Shown one piece after another: positions 43,784-52,076 of a DNA stretch of 64,000 nucleotides (position 1 is its first letter; each line of letters opens with the position of its first letter). The DNA is from Mucilaginibacter pankratovii (lineage in GTDB: Bacteria > Bacteroidota > Bacteroidia > Sphingobacteriales > Sphingobacteriaceae). The notes below the pieces were generated by a model. The model made no database searches. It saw nothing but the letters and a program-made list of their open reading frames with translations, and was not told where the DNA came from. The translations under genes and the position numbers were made by a program. The stretch spans positions 1 to 64,000 of the forward strand of contig NZ_JACWMY010000019.1 in assembly GCF_014773265.1 (NCBI RefSeq), read 5' to 3'.

Positions 43784-44758
43784 TTGTTGACAGCTACCGC
43801 TAAAAAAGTACTTTCTTATTTGCTTAAAGCCACTATACTGGTTTTGGCCTTCTATTTTATTTACCATAAGTTTTTAAAAAAGAATTCGGATCTCAGGCAA
43901 TTCGAAGATCTTGTAACCCACATCAGCCGGCAGCAGGTAATTATTACTTTATCTGCGGTTGTGGTTTTAATGCTGGTCAACTGGCTGCTGGAGAGCTTTA
44001 AATGGCAATATCTATCTAAGCGTTTAGCAAACATCTCGGTATGGGAAGCCATCGAGGCTGTTTTTTGCGGATTAACCTGGGCCATCTTCACCCCCAACCG
44101 CATCGGCGAATTTGGTGGCCGGGTAATGTTTTTACCCAACCGCAAGCGCATCCATGGTGTTTTTGCTATGGCAGTCGGTGCCTTTGCGCAGAACGTAATT
44201 ACCAATGTTGCCGGTGTCCTGGCTTCGCTTTGGTTTATTTATAGCTTTTTTAATTTAAATGCCTGGCTATTTTTAGGAATCGCGGTATTAGCATTTATAT
44301 TCCTGGGGTTGCTGCTTGTAGTATACTTCCATATCAAATGGCTGGTTATCCTGCTCGATAAGGTCAAATTCCTCAAAAAATATCATCGCTTTTTTGATAT
44401 CATGGGCCGGTACGAAGGCAAGGAACTTTTGGTAGTTATGGGCTACAGCCTGGCGCGTTTCGCAGTGTTCTCTGTTCAATATTATTTGGTTATCCACTTG
44501 TTATTGCCCAACCTGCCGCCGCTGCCAATGATGCTTACGGTAGTGGTGTTTATATTTATCCAATCGGCCCTGCCCTCGCTTGATCTGCTGGACATTGGCG
44601 TGCGTAATTACACTGCAACCTATCTTTTTACTTATATTACTAACCAACATATCGCCATAATGGCGTCGGTATCATCTATCTGGCTTATTAACCTCATTAT
44701 CCCGGCCATCATGGGGTCGGTATTTGTACTTAAACTAAAATTCTTTGATCGCACATAG
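43784..44758 (+). CDS. Flippase-like membrane protein (LPG synthase transmembrane/UPF0104 family)
   Basis: A 324-residue polytopic inner-membrane protein with about seven to eight transmembrane segments. Conserved features of the lysylphosphatidylglycerol-synthase transmembrane (AglD/UPF0104) family are GLTWAIFTPNRIGEFGGRV and LPSLDLLDIGVRNY. The catalytic lysyl-transfer domain is absent, so it is not MprF. It probably moves a lipid or lipid-linked sugar. It starts with TTG (43784 or 43787); no ATG fits. Its end overlaps the next gene by 14 bases, and the glycosyltransferase there is the obvious partner. Confidence 0.83.
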   Translation: MLTATAKKVLSYLLKATILVLAFYFIYHKFLKKNSDLRQFEDLVTHISRQQVIITLSAVVVLMLVNWLLESFKWQYLSKRLANISVWEAIEAVFCGLTWAIFTPNRIGEFGGRVMFLPNRKRIHGVFAMAVGAFAQNVITNVAGVLASLWFIYSFFNLNAWLFLGIAVLAFIFLGLLLVVYFHIKWLVILLDKVKFLKKYHRFFDIMGRYEGKELLVVMGYSLARFAVFSVQYYLVIHLLLPNLPPLPMMLTVVVFIFIQSALPSLDLLDIGVRNYTATYLFTYITNQHIAIMASVSSIWLINLIIPAIMGSVFVLKLKFFDRT

Positions 44759-45872
44759 TATTATTTCCCTGTTTTTAACCGGCCTTTACTTGCTGGTGCT
44801 CGCTTACCTCATTAAAGGATGGGCCGCCCTAAGGCGCCCAAAAACCGAAGGCGCAAGCCATACTACAAAAGTAACCATACTTATCGCTGCCCGGGATGAG
44901 GAGGAGCGCATCCGTTACACCATCGAAGACATCATAGCGCAGGACTATCCACGCCATTTGGTGGAAGTAATTATTGTGGATGATCACTCTACCGACAGCA
45001 CTGCCGATATCATTCGCAGCTATGCCGCCGACGGCATTACATTAATGCAGCTAAAGGAAGATAAACCCCTCAACTCCTATAAAAAGAAAGCCATTGCCGA
45101 AGCCATTGCCCGCTCCACCGGCGACCTGATGGTAGCAACTGATGCCGACTGCCGCATGGGCAAAAGCTGGCTTAGCTCCAGTGTAAGCTATTACGAAACG
45201 CATAACCCGGTGATGATCTCCTCGCCGGTTACCTATTTTGAGGAGAAGACCTTATTTGAATTGCTGCAAACGCTGGAATTCTCTTACCTGATTGGCATCG
45301 GCGCGGCCTTTATTGGCAACGGCAGGGCATCTACCTGTAATGGCGCCAACCTGGCCTACCGTAAAGATGTTTTTTACGAGGTAGGCGGCTTTAAAGGCAT
45401 AGATGATCTTGCATCGGGCGATGATGAACTGCTGCTGCAAAAAGTTGCCGTTAAATATCCAAACCGCATCGGCTTTTTAAAGAACCGCGAAGCCATCGTA
45501 TATACGCATGCCAAGCATACCCTGCAGGAGTTTTTACAGCAGCGCCGCCGCTGGGCATCAAAGTCTACCAAATACAAGGATAAATGGATAGTGGCGCTGG
45601 CGGTATGTATCTGGCTGTTCAACCTGTCGCTGCTGGTGAATGCCGCACTGGGCTTTTATGATACTTTCTTCCTCAAGCTCTTCCTGGTTCAGTTTCTTTT
45701 GAAATATATTTTCGAGTTGGCTTTTTTGCTGCCGATAGCCTCTTTTTTCAAGCGTATCAAATTGGTGGGCTTGCTTATCATCCTCATTCCCATACACATT
45801 GTGTACTTTGTTTACGTTGGGCTTATCGGCAATACCCGCAAATACTCGTGGAAGGGGCGCACCGTGCGCTAA
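44745..45872 (+). CDS. Family 2 glycosyltransferase, membrane-bound
   Basis: A 375-residue GT2 enzyme. It has an N-terminal transmembrane helix and a GT-A domain with TILIAARDEEERI, the nucleotide-binding DDHSTDST, DADCRMG (DXD-like) and LLQQRRRWASKS (Q/RxxRW). Two to three C-terminal transmembrane helices follow. This is the layout of processive or lipid-directed transferases. It starts at TTG 44745, overlapping the flippase-like gene by 14 bases, so the two are co-translated and probably act on one glycolipid or polysaccharide. The sugar is unknown. Confidence 0.88.
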   Translation: MIAHSIISLFLTGLYLLVLAYLIKGWAALRRPKTEGASHTTKVTILIAARDEEERIRYTIEDIIAQDYPRHLVEVIIVDDHSTDSTADIIRSYAADGITLMQLKEDKPLNSYKKKAIAEAIARSTGDLMVATDADCRMGKSWLSSSVSYYETHNPVMISSPVTYFEEKTLFELLQTLEFSYLIGIGAAFIGNGRASTCNGANLAYRKDVFYEVGGFKGIDDLASGDDELLLQKVAVKYPNRIGFLKNREAIVYTHAKHTLQEFLQQRRRWASKSTKYKDKWIVALAVCIWLFNLSLLVNAALGFYDTFFLKLFLVQFLLKYIFELAFLLPIASFFKRIKLVGLLIILIPIHIVYFVYVGLIGNTRKYSWKGRTVR

Positions 45873-45955
45873 ATTCTTAAAACTTAACAGTAGAAAAAGC
45901 AAACAAATCCTGTTTAGATGGAATTATTCATTATTTTAGGCTGCCTATTATAATA

Positions 45956-47194
45956 ATGCAAAACAACCAGGATAGTTCAGGCGAAGACGAACTGATCAGG
46001 CTGCTGTTAAAACGGCAGTCGGAGTTGAATGCTTTGCTGGAAATTACGCGGGCCATCAACAAAAACGAATCTACCTCTAACCTGATACAAATGCTGGAGG
46101 TGATACTGCAGCACTACCTGCAAATTGGAAAATTCCGTTTTCTAATCGCTAAAGACAAAGTTTACAGTTGCATCTCCAAATACGGCGGTGAGATAGAACC
46201 GGCACCTGTTTTAAATGCCACATGGGCGCATCTTAGTAAAATAAAATCGCCGGTTGCGCTAAGGGGCCATACCGACCCTGTACTGAGCGCTTACGATTAT
46301 TATATCCCAATTTATCATAAAAATAAGGCTCTTGCGTATGCGCTTATAGGGCAGTTCCCTACTTCGGGCGAAATGCTGAACAACGATCTTACGTTTATTC
46401 AAACGCTTATTAACGTTATCGTAGTAGCGCTGGAGAATAAAAAACTTTTCCGCGAACGCCTGCAGGCCGAACGTTTTCAGCGCGAAATGGAACTGGCTGT
46501 TGAAGTGCAGAATATGCTGATCCCGCTACGGGTGTATAAAGAAGTGGGTGTAGAGGTTGGGGCAAAATATCTTCCGCACCAAAATATCGGCGGTGATTAT
46601 TTTGATTTCTTCCGGCTGAACGCGAACGAATTTTTATGGTGCATTGCCGATGTATCCGGCAAGGGAATTTCCGCAGCCCTGCTAATGGCCAATTTCCAGG
46701 CGAGTTTGCAGGGACTGGCGGCTATTGAAGACGACCTGACCACCATAGTAGAGCGATTGAACAAGCTGGTTATCCACAATACCAAAGGCGAACGGTTTAT
46801 CACCCTGTTTTTGGCGCGCTTTAACCAGCAAACCCGCAAGCTTAACTACATCAATGCCGGGCACAACCCCACTATTTTATATTGCGATGGTGAGGCGTTC
46901 CCGCTAAAATTGGGAACTACCATGATAGGTGCCTTTGATGAGCTGCCGTTTTTAAACGAAGGCGAAATAGATATCGAGCCCAACACGCTTTTCTTTAACT
47001 ATACCGACGGACTGATGGATCACGAGCTGCAGAACTACAAAAACTGGAGCGAAGAAAAGTTACTGGAATTCGTAATAGCCAACGGCGACATGACGCCCGA
47101 CGATCTTAACGAAGCGGTGCTGACCCATATTAACACCGTTGTAAAGGGCAAGCCAATTGATGATGTTACCTTGCTGACGGTGAGGGTATCGTAG
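45956..47194 (+). CDS. GAF/SpoIIE-type PP2C serine phosphatase
   Basis: A 412-residue cytoplasmic signalling protein. The N-terminal GAF-like domain spans about 20-165 and is followed by a linking helix. The SpoIIE/RsbU PPM phosphatase domain (about 200-412) has GGDYFDFF, ADVSGKGISAALLMA, INAGHNPTILY, YTDGLMDH and DDVTLLTVRV, so the metal-binding aspartates are present. RsbU-type enzymes dephosphorylate an anti-anti-sigma factor of the STAS type; no STAS or anti-sigma gene is adjacent. It starts 83 bp after the glycosyltransferase and may be independent. Confidence 0.9.
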   Translation: MQNNQDSSGEDELIRLLLKRQSELNALLEITRAINKNESTSNLIQMLEVILQHYLQIGKFRFLIAKDKVYSCISKYGGEIEPAPVLNATWAHLSKIKSPVALRGHTDPVLSAYDYYIPIYHKNKALAYALIGQFPTSGEMLNNDLTFIQTLINVIVVALENKKLFRERLQAERFQREMELAVEVQNMLIPLRVYKEVGVEVGAKYLPHQNIGGDYFDFFRLNANEFLWCIADVSGKGISAALLMANFQASLQGLAAIEDDLTTIVERLNKLVIHNTKGERFITLFLARFNQQTRKLNYINAGHNPTILYCDGEAFPLKLGTTMIGAFDELPFLNEGEIDIEPNTLFFNYTDGLMDHELQNYKNWSEEKLLEFVIANGDMTPDDLNEAVLTHINTVVKGKPIDDVTLLTVRVS

Positions 47195-47204
47195 TAAAAA
47201 CCAT

Positions 47205-47328
47205 GTCATTGCTGCGAAGCGCGGCAACCTCATAGGATGTTCCACATTGCACAGCTGTGATGCAATGTGGATTTGCACGTTTGCTCGTCCTCTGAGGTTG
47301 CCACGTCGCTATCGCTCCTCGCAATGAC
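47205..47328. repeat. Nested inverted-repeat element in convergent junction
   Basis: The outer ends GTCATTGC and GCAATGAC frame inner arms GGCAACCTCA/TGAGGTTGCC, and an innermost perfect CCACATTGCA/TGCAATGTGG. It fills the gap between the converging phosphatase and radA genes. Confidence 0.8.
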
Positions 47329-47343
47329 AAAGCGGAAAAAAGG

Positions 47344-48762
47344 TTACCCAAACAACAACCCAAACACCTCCTCAATCCTACCCACTACTTTTACATCAAT
47401 AGTATAACGCGATAGGTCCAGCCGGTTTTTGTCTTTTGCGCCGGAGGGCATGTTGTATTTGGAAATGAAGATCTGCTCGAAGCCCAGCTTCTGCGCTTCG
47501 GCAATGCGTTGCTCCACACGGTTTACGGCGCGAATCTCCCCCGATAAACCTATCTCGCCTGCAAAACAGGTTTTAGCCGGGATGGGGATATCCTCGTGCG
47601 AGGATATTATGGCCGCGGCAAGGCCTAGGTCTATAGCCGGGTCTTCCACCCGGATGCCACCGGTAATGTTCAGGAACACATCCTTTGCGCCAAGGCGGAA
47701 ACCGCAGCGTTTCTCCAGCACGGCCAGCAGCATACTCATGCGTTTGGTATCAAAGCCTGTTGCGGTACGCTGTGGCGTACCGTAAGGTGATGTGCTTACC
47801 AGCGCCTGGGTTTCTATCAACATGGGGCGCATACCCTCCAAGGTGGCAGATATGGTAATGCCGCTCAGCGGCTCATCGCGTTGCGATAATAATATTTCGG
47901 ATGGATTGGACACCTCGCGAAGTCCTTCGCCCAGCATTTCGTAAATGCCCAGCTCGGATGCCGAGCCGAAACGGTTTTTGATAGTGCGCAGTATGCGGTA
48001 CACGTGGTGGCGGTCGCCCTCGAACTGCAAAACGGTATCAACCATGTGCTCCAGGATCTTGGGGCCGGCAATCATCCCGTCCTTGGTGATGTGGCCTATC
48101 AAAAACACCGGCGTGGAGGTTTCCTTGGCAAAGCGAAGCAACTCCGCAGTACACTCCCGCACCTGGGATACACTGCCCGGGGTAGATTCTACATGGGCCG
48201 AGTGCAGCGTTTGGATCGAATCGATCACCACCAGGTCCGGCTGTAAGTCTTCTATTTGTTTAAATATATTTTGGGTAGAGGTTTCCGTCAATATATAACA
48301 GTCCGTGCCCGCTGCCGACTGCCCACTGCCAACCGCCGTAAGCCTTTCCGCCCGCATTTTTATCTGGTGGTCGCTTTCCTCGCCGGATACGTAGAGCACT
48401 TTGATGCCCGGCATGTTCAGCGCCAGCTGTAGCATCAGGGTAGATTTACCTATGCCCGGCTCGCCGCCAATTAACACCAACGAACCTGCCACAATCCCGC
48501 CGCCTAATACCCGGTTAAATTCCTTGTCGGGCGTAAGCAGGCGGTGTTCTTCCTTAAAAGTAATATCCGCAACCTGCACGGGTTTATTGGCCCGTACGGA
48601 TGATGCGGGGCTGGCTTTCCAGGCGGGTACCGATGAATTGGCTTTTTCCAAAACCTCCTCCACCATGGTATTCCATGATTGGCAGGCGGGGCATTTACCC
48701 AGCCACTTAGGCGATTCGTAGCCACAGCTCTGGCAGAAATATGCGATCTTAGTTTTAGCCAA
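47344..48762 (-). CDS. radA: DNA repair protein RadA
   Basis: A 472-residue RecA-like branch-migration ATPase. The N-terminal C4 zinc finger is CQSCGYESPKWLGKCPAC. The Walker A motif is GGEPGIGKST, the RadA signature is KNRFGSASELGIYEM, and a C-terminal Lon-like (P-domain) follows. It starts at TTG 48762 (MAKTKIAYF). Between MRAERL and LTETST it carries about seven extra residues (AVGSGQSAA) encoded by a 7-bp tandem repeat (about 48308-48333), an apparent in-frame repeat insertion. It is monocistronic. Confidence 0.95.
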   Translation of the reverse strand: MAKTKIAYFCQSCGYESPKWLGKCPACQSWNTMVEEVLEKANSSVPAWKASPASSVRANKPVQVADITFKEEHRLLTPDKEFNRVLGGGIVAGSLVLIGGEPGIGKSTLMLQLALNMPGIKVLYVSGEESDHQIKMRAERLTAVGSGQSAAGTDCYILTETSTQNIFKQIEDLQPDLVVIDSIQTLHSAHVESTPGSVSQVRECTAELLRFAKETSTPVFLIGHITKDGMIAGPKILEHMVDTVLQFEGDRHHVYRILRTIKNRFGSASELGIYEMLGEGLREVSNPSEILLSQRDEPLSGITISATLEGMRPMLIETQALVSTSPYGTPQRTATGFDTKRMSMLLAVLEKRCGFRLGAKDVFLNITGGIRVEDPAIDLGLAAAIISSHEDIPIPAKTCFAGEIGLSGEIRAVNRVEQRIAEAQKLGFEQIFISKYNMPSGAKDKNRLDLSRYTIDVKVVGRIEEVFGLLFG

Positions 48763-48797
48763 TTCGATTTAAGATTTTAGAATTACGATTTACGAAT

Positions 48798-48835
48798 GTA
48801 ATTGCCAATAAAATTAGCAATTTATTGGCAATTAC
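48798..48835. repeat. Perfect 15-bp inverted repeat upstream of radA
   Basis: GTAATTGCCAATAAA (48798-48812) and TTTATTGGCAATTAC (48821-48835) are exact reverse complements around an 8-base loop. It lies 36-73 bases before the radA start, in its leader or promoter. It could be an operator or an RNA hairpin. Confidence 0.75.
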
Positions 48836-49059
48836 TCAAATTAATTTCAGCTTGTTCGCGTTCGACATGGGGCGCGAACAGCCCGAACAAGCCCGAACAA
48901 AATATTTACCTGGTAATTATCGCCAATAACAAGCAAATCGAAAACCGCGGCGATTTTGGGGAGAACATCTTTAAACAATTCAAAAGCATTTACCCAATAA
49001 GAGCCGGGGCTTAAGAAATATCTGCTCTTATTATTATCAGTTGGTTGGTTGTTTATAGT

Positions 49060-49360
49060 CCGCAAGGTCCTCTATCGAGTTTAGGTTAACCCATAAATTC
49101 TGCTTCAGACAAAAATTGCATAACCCATAAAGCGTTCCTATGGAACGCAGCCATATCGATTAATTTTTTTCTACCCATAAGGTATCCCGAAGGGATACTC
49201 ATTGCTTTCTTCGTCCCTTCGGGACGACTCATGGGTAGAAATAAGCGCCACCCCATTTTACGTTCCATAGGAACGTTTTATAGATAACCACAGTGCTAAG
49301 CATCCTGTTTTAAGAACGGTATTTTGTGGGTTAACCTAAACTCGATAGAGGACCCTGCGG
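49060..49360. mobile_element. MITE-like element with 34-bp terminal inverted repeats
   Basis: The terminal 34 bases (49060-49093 and 49327-49360) are reverse complements with a single mismatch. Inside are four short perfect hairpins: GCGTTCC/GGAACGC near 49132, GTATCCC/GGGATAC near 49182, TCGTCCC/GGGACGA near 49211, and ACGTTCC/GGAACGT at 49260-49276. CTACCCAT/ATGGGTAG (49171, 49231) and the directly repeated TAACCCATAAA (49087, 49121) are also present. No coding frame fits. No target-site duplication was recognised at the ends. Confidence 0.8.
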
Positions 49361-49373
49361 GGACAGGAAAGGG

Positions 49374-50180
49374 CTATGCCTGTGTATTCGCCGTAGCAAT
49401 TAGAGATGCAATTAAAGCGCCGTAAAACTTCTCAGTTAGCGATGTTAAAGCAACGCTTTTCTTTGTATCTGAAGGCTTCACTTGCCATAAGTCTTCGTCG
49501 GGAGAAATAAAAGCGATAAGAGTTGCGTAAAGCACTTGTCTTTTCTGTAGCAAAGAAGCGTCATTTTCTATTAGCCCGCTTTTAGCAAATATCGTTTGGG
49601 GTTCCGGGCTGTTGAGGACATTAAAAGCAATACTAAAAATATCAGCCCATTGTAAGAAATCATTATCGGAGGCAAACGAGATGCTTTTTTGTAGCACATC
49701 ATGTAATCGGTTTCTAGCTTTTTGCAAGCTCACCTTTTCATCTATTGTATCTTCAAATCTATATGCGAGATAATATCTCACGTTCCAATTTTCGCCTCCT
49801 AATGATTCTTTTTGTTTGAACCACCTGCAAAACCAAAAATTTGAATACTTATCATAAACAGCTTCAATGTATAAACTGCCTTTTAAGGAATTTGGCGTTC
49901 GGCTGTCTTTAAGTTTCGGCGAGGTTGGCAACCGATAATGTAATGATAGTTTTAAACAACCATCTTTCTCTAAATATCTAAACCACTTAACTGGATTTGC
50001 AGCCACAATATCTCCATCGAGGCCTACTCTGTTAACGTAGTTTCTAAGCAGTATATAACCAACCGTTTCGCAATTTTCAAAAACGTTGCTATCAAGATAA
50101 TCCCGGGGGATGTTACCGTTTTTTATGTAATTATTGTAATTACATATCAACGAGATAAGTTGTGCTGTGTGAAGGCTCAT
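49374..50180 (-). CDS. Hypothetical protein, 268 residues
   Basis: A soluble 268-residue protein with no signal peptide or membrane segment and no family I recognise. It is rich in aromatic residues (FWFCRWFKQKESLGGENWNV) and has several serine/lysine stretches. It is clearly AT-richer than radA and rng and stands alone between a MITE-like element and a terminator, which suggests recent acquisition. Its stop lies 14 bases from the element's end. Confidence 0.65.
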   Translation of the reverse strand: MSLHTAQLISLICNYNNYIKNGNIPRDYLDSNVFENCETVGYILLRNYVNRVGLDGDIVAANPVKWFRYLEKDGCLKLSLHYRLPTSPKLKDSRTPNSLKGSLYIEAVYDKYSNFWFCRWFKQKESLGGENWNVRYYLAYRFEDTIDEKVSLQKARNRLHDVLQKSISFASDNDFLQWADIFSIAFNVLNSPEPQTIFAKSGLIENDASLLQKRQVLYATLIAFISPDEDLWQVKPSDTKKSVALTSLTEKFYGALIASLIATANTQA

Positions 50181-50231
50181 TGGTGCGTAAATTTAATATT
50201 TACATCGTACCCTCGTAAATCAATTTAACCA

Positions 50232-50267
50232 AAAAGAGCAGATGCTTTTTCAAACATCTGCTCTTTT
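50232..50267. terminator. Terminator of rng (bidirectional form)
   Basis: AAAAGAGCAGATG (50232-50244) and CATCTGCTCTTTT (50255-50267) form a perfect 13-bp stem with a 10-base loop. On the minus strand it follows the rng stop by about 40 bases and has a U-run. Confidence 0.9.
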
Positions 50268-50307
50268 CTTATCTGCATATCTGCACATTTAAAATCTGCA
50301 CATCAGG

Positions 50308-51858
50308 TTACAATTTTATTTCCTCGTCTTTAGAAGAGAAGAAGTGGAACTCGGTAATCTGGTAAGCAGGGTTGCTTTTTACCTTTATCCACTGGTTGTA
50401 TTTAAAGTACCATTTCATCTGGCGGTTAAAGATGCCTTTTTTGATGAATGCCTCAATGTACGGGTGTACAACAAGCGTAATATTTTTCTCGTTCTGCTCT
50501 TCCAGTATGAAATTGAAGTTGTTCTCAATATCATCGAGCAGCAACACGGTTGGGCGAATGGTGCCGGTACCATGACAAGCAGGGCAAACCTCGCTGGTAA
50601 CAATGTTCATCTCTGGCCTTACACGCTGGCGGGTGATCTGTATCAACCCAAACTTGCTTGGCGGCAAAATGGTGTGCTTTGCACGGTCGTCGGCCATTTG
50701 GGCCTTCAGGTAATCAAATAGCTCTTTACGGTTGGTTGGCTTGTGCATGTCAATAAAATCGACAACCACTATACCACCCATATCGCGCAGGCGCAGTTGG
50801 CGGGCAATTTCTTTAGCCGCTTCCTTGTTTACCTGGTAAGCGTTCTCTTCCTGGTTCTCTTTATTGGCTGTACGGTTCCCGCTGTTCACGTCAATAACGT
50901 GTAAAGCTTCGGTATGCTCAATAACCAGGTAAGCGCCACCGGCAAGGTTAACGGTTTTACCAAATGCCCCTTTTATCTGCTTATCAATACCATGATGCTC
51001 AAACAAAGGCTCTTTATGCTTGTGCAGGCGTACGATGCCTTCCATCTCCGGAGAGATCTCATGGATGTAAGATCTTACATCGTCGTACATACTCTGCTCA
51101 TTCACATGAATGTGATGAAAGTCCGGGCTCAAAATATCCCTCAGGATAGTTGATGTTCTGCCGATCTCCCCCAAAACCTTCCTGGATGGTTCGGTACCGT
51201 GGAGCTTGGTTACAAAGGTTTCCCATTTGGATATTAAGTCCAGCAGGTCTTTTTGCAACTCGTCCACACCCTTCCCTTCAGATACGGTGCGTATAATTAC
51301 GCCGAAATGTTTTGGTTTGATACTCTCAACAACTTTACGCAGGCGGTTACGCTCTGTATTACTCTTTATCTTTTTTGAGATGGATATCACCTCAGAAAAA
51401 GGCACCAATACAACATAGCGGCCCGCAATAGACAGATCGCTGCTTAGCCTTGGGCCCTTTGTTGAGATGGGCTCCTTAGCAATTTGTACAGGCACAAGCA
51501 CTCCTTTAGCCAAAACATCAGAGATCTTGCCTCCTTTGTTTATGTCTGCTTCCAGCTTAAAGTTATCTAAAAGCTTTGATTGGTATCCCCCGCTACGTAC
51601 TTGTTTGGTAAGCTTAAGCAGGCTTTGTACCTGCGGCCCCAAATCAAGATAATGCAAAAAGGCATCCTTCTCGTATCCTACATCCACAAAAGCAGCATTC
51701 AGGCTCGGCATAATTTTTTTAATGCGGCCTAAATACAGATCTCCAACAGTATAATTGTTAGTGATTTGCTCTTTATGGAGCTCTACAAGTTGTTTATCCT
51801 GTAATAATGCAATAGTAGCCCCGTTGGGGGATGAATCGATAATTAATTCTTTTATCAA
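50308..51858 (-). CDS. rng: Ribonuclease E/G family protein (RNase G-like)
   Basis: A 516-residue endoribonuclease for rRNA maturation and mRNA decay. The S1 domain lies in residues about 35-130 (YLGRIKKIMPSLNAAFVDVGYEKDAFLHY). The catalytic aspartates are in DVNSGN and VVDFIDM, and the zinc-link is CPACHGTG. Its length matches RNase G, without the long RNase E C-terminal scaffold. It starts at TTG 51858. It is the last gene of the HU-TPR-AURKAIP1-rng cluster. Confidence 0.95.
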   Translation of the reverse strand: MIKELIIDSSPNGATIALLQDKQLVELHKEQITNNYTVGDLYLGRIKKIMPSLNAAFVDVGYEKDAFLHYLDLGPQVQSLLKLTKQVRSGGYQSKLLDNFKLEADINKGGKISDVLAKGVLVPVQIAKEPISTKGPRLSSDLSIAGRYVVLVPFSEVISISKKIKSNTERNRLRKVVESIKPKHFGVIIRTVSEGKGVDELQKDLLDLISKWETFVTKLHGTEPSRKVLGEIGRTSTILRDILSPDFHHIHVNEQSMYDDVRSYIHEISPEMEGIVRLHKHKEPLFEHHGIDKQIKGAFGKTVNLAGGAYLVIEHTEALHVIDVNSGNRTANKENQEENAYQVNKEAAKEIARQLRLRDMGGIVVVDFIDMHKPTNRKELFDYLKAQMADDRAKHTILPPSKFGLIQITRQRVRPEMNIVTSEVCPACHGTGTIRPTVLLLDDIENNFNFILEEQNEKNITLVVHPYIEAFIKKGIFNRQMKWYFKYNQWIKVKSNPAYQITEFHFFSSKDEEIKL

Positions 51859-51925
51859 TTGCTACTCCATTTCTTAAAACGGCACCGTAAGGCGCCGCCG
51901 GGTGGAAAAAAAACTAAACATAAAT

Positions 51926-51947
51926 AGTCCCGCATACCTGCGGGACT
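51926..51947 (-). terminator. Hairpin between the AURKAIP1-like gene and rng
   Basis: AGTCCCGCA (51926-51934) and TGCGGGACT (51939-51947) form a perfect 9-bp stem with a 4-base loop. On the minus strand it lies 19 bases past the small gene's stop. T-rich sequence follows but not at once, so it may attenuate rather than end transcription into rng. Confidence 0.6.
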
Positions 51948-51965
51948 TAAGCTATTTACAATAGC

Positions 51966-52055
51966 CTATTTTTTCTTATGTCTGTTTTTTCTTAAACGCT
52001 TTTTGCGTTTGTGGGTAGCCATTTTATGTCTCTTACGTTTTTTACCGCTTGGCAT
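51966..52055 (-). CDS. AURKAIP1/COX24-domain small basic ribosomal-type protein
   Basis: A 29-residue, extremely basic peptide: begins MPSGKKRKRHKMATHKRKKR and ends RHKKK. It is a known Bacteroidota family annotated as AURKAIP1/COX24 domain, related to the mitochondrial small-subunit protein mS38, and most probably bound to the 30S subunit. It is too short for usual gene calling. ATG 52055 and TAG at 51966-51968 give exactly 30 codons. It starts 21 bp after the TPR gene and precedes rng. Confidence 0.9.
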   Translation of the reverse strand: MPSGKKRKRHKMATHKRKKRLRKNRHKKK

Positions 52056-52076
52056 GATAATAATTTTTAAGTGTGG

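Larger units (their letters stand above)
48763..49373. other. Repeat-rich intergenic region upstream of radA
   Basis: 611 bases without a supported gene. It holds GATTT-rich short repeats next to radA, a perfect 15-bp inverted repeat (48798-48835), a CCCGAACAA direct repeat near 48880-48900, and the 301-bp element with 34-bp terminal inverted repeats at 49060-49360. Two opposed frames of about 70 codons (48802-49014 and 48847-49065) overlap each other and resemble nothing known. Confidence 0.75.

Noticed and set aside
43784..44758. MprF (lysylphosphatidylglycerol synthase)
   Set aside because: Only the transmembrane flippase-like part is present; the soluble aminoacyl-transfer domain is missing.
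48802..49065. Two opposed frames of about 70 codons upstream of radA
   Set aside because: They overlap each other, one begins inside the perfect inverted repeat, and neither shows a family pattern.
49060..49360. CRISPR-like array
   Set aside because: The short repeats are inverted, not direct with uniform spacers, and no cas genes occur in the window.
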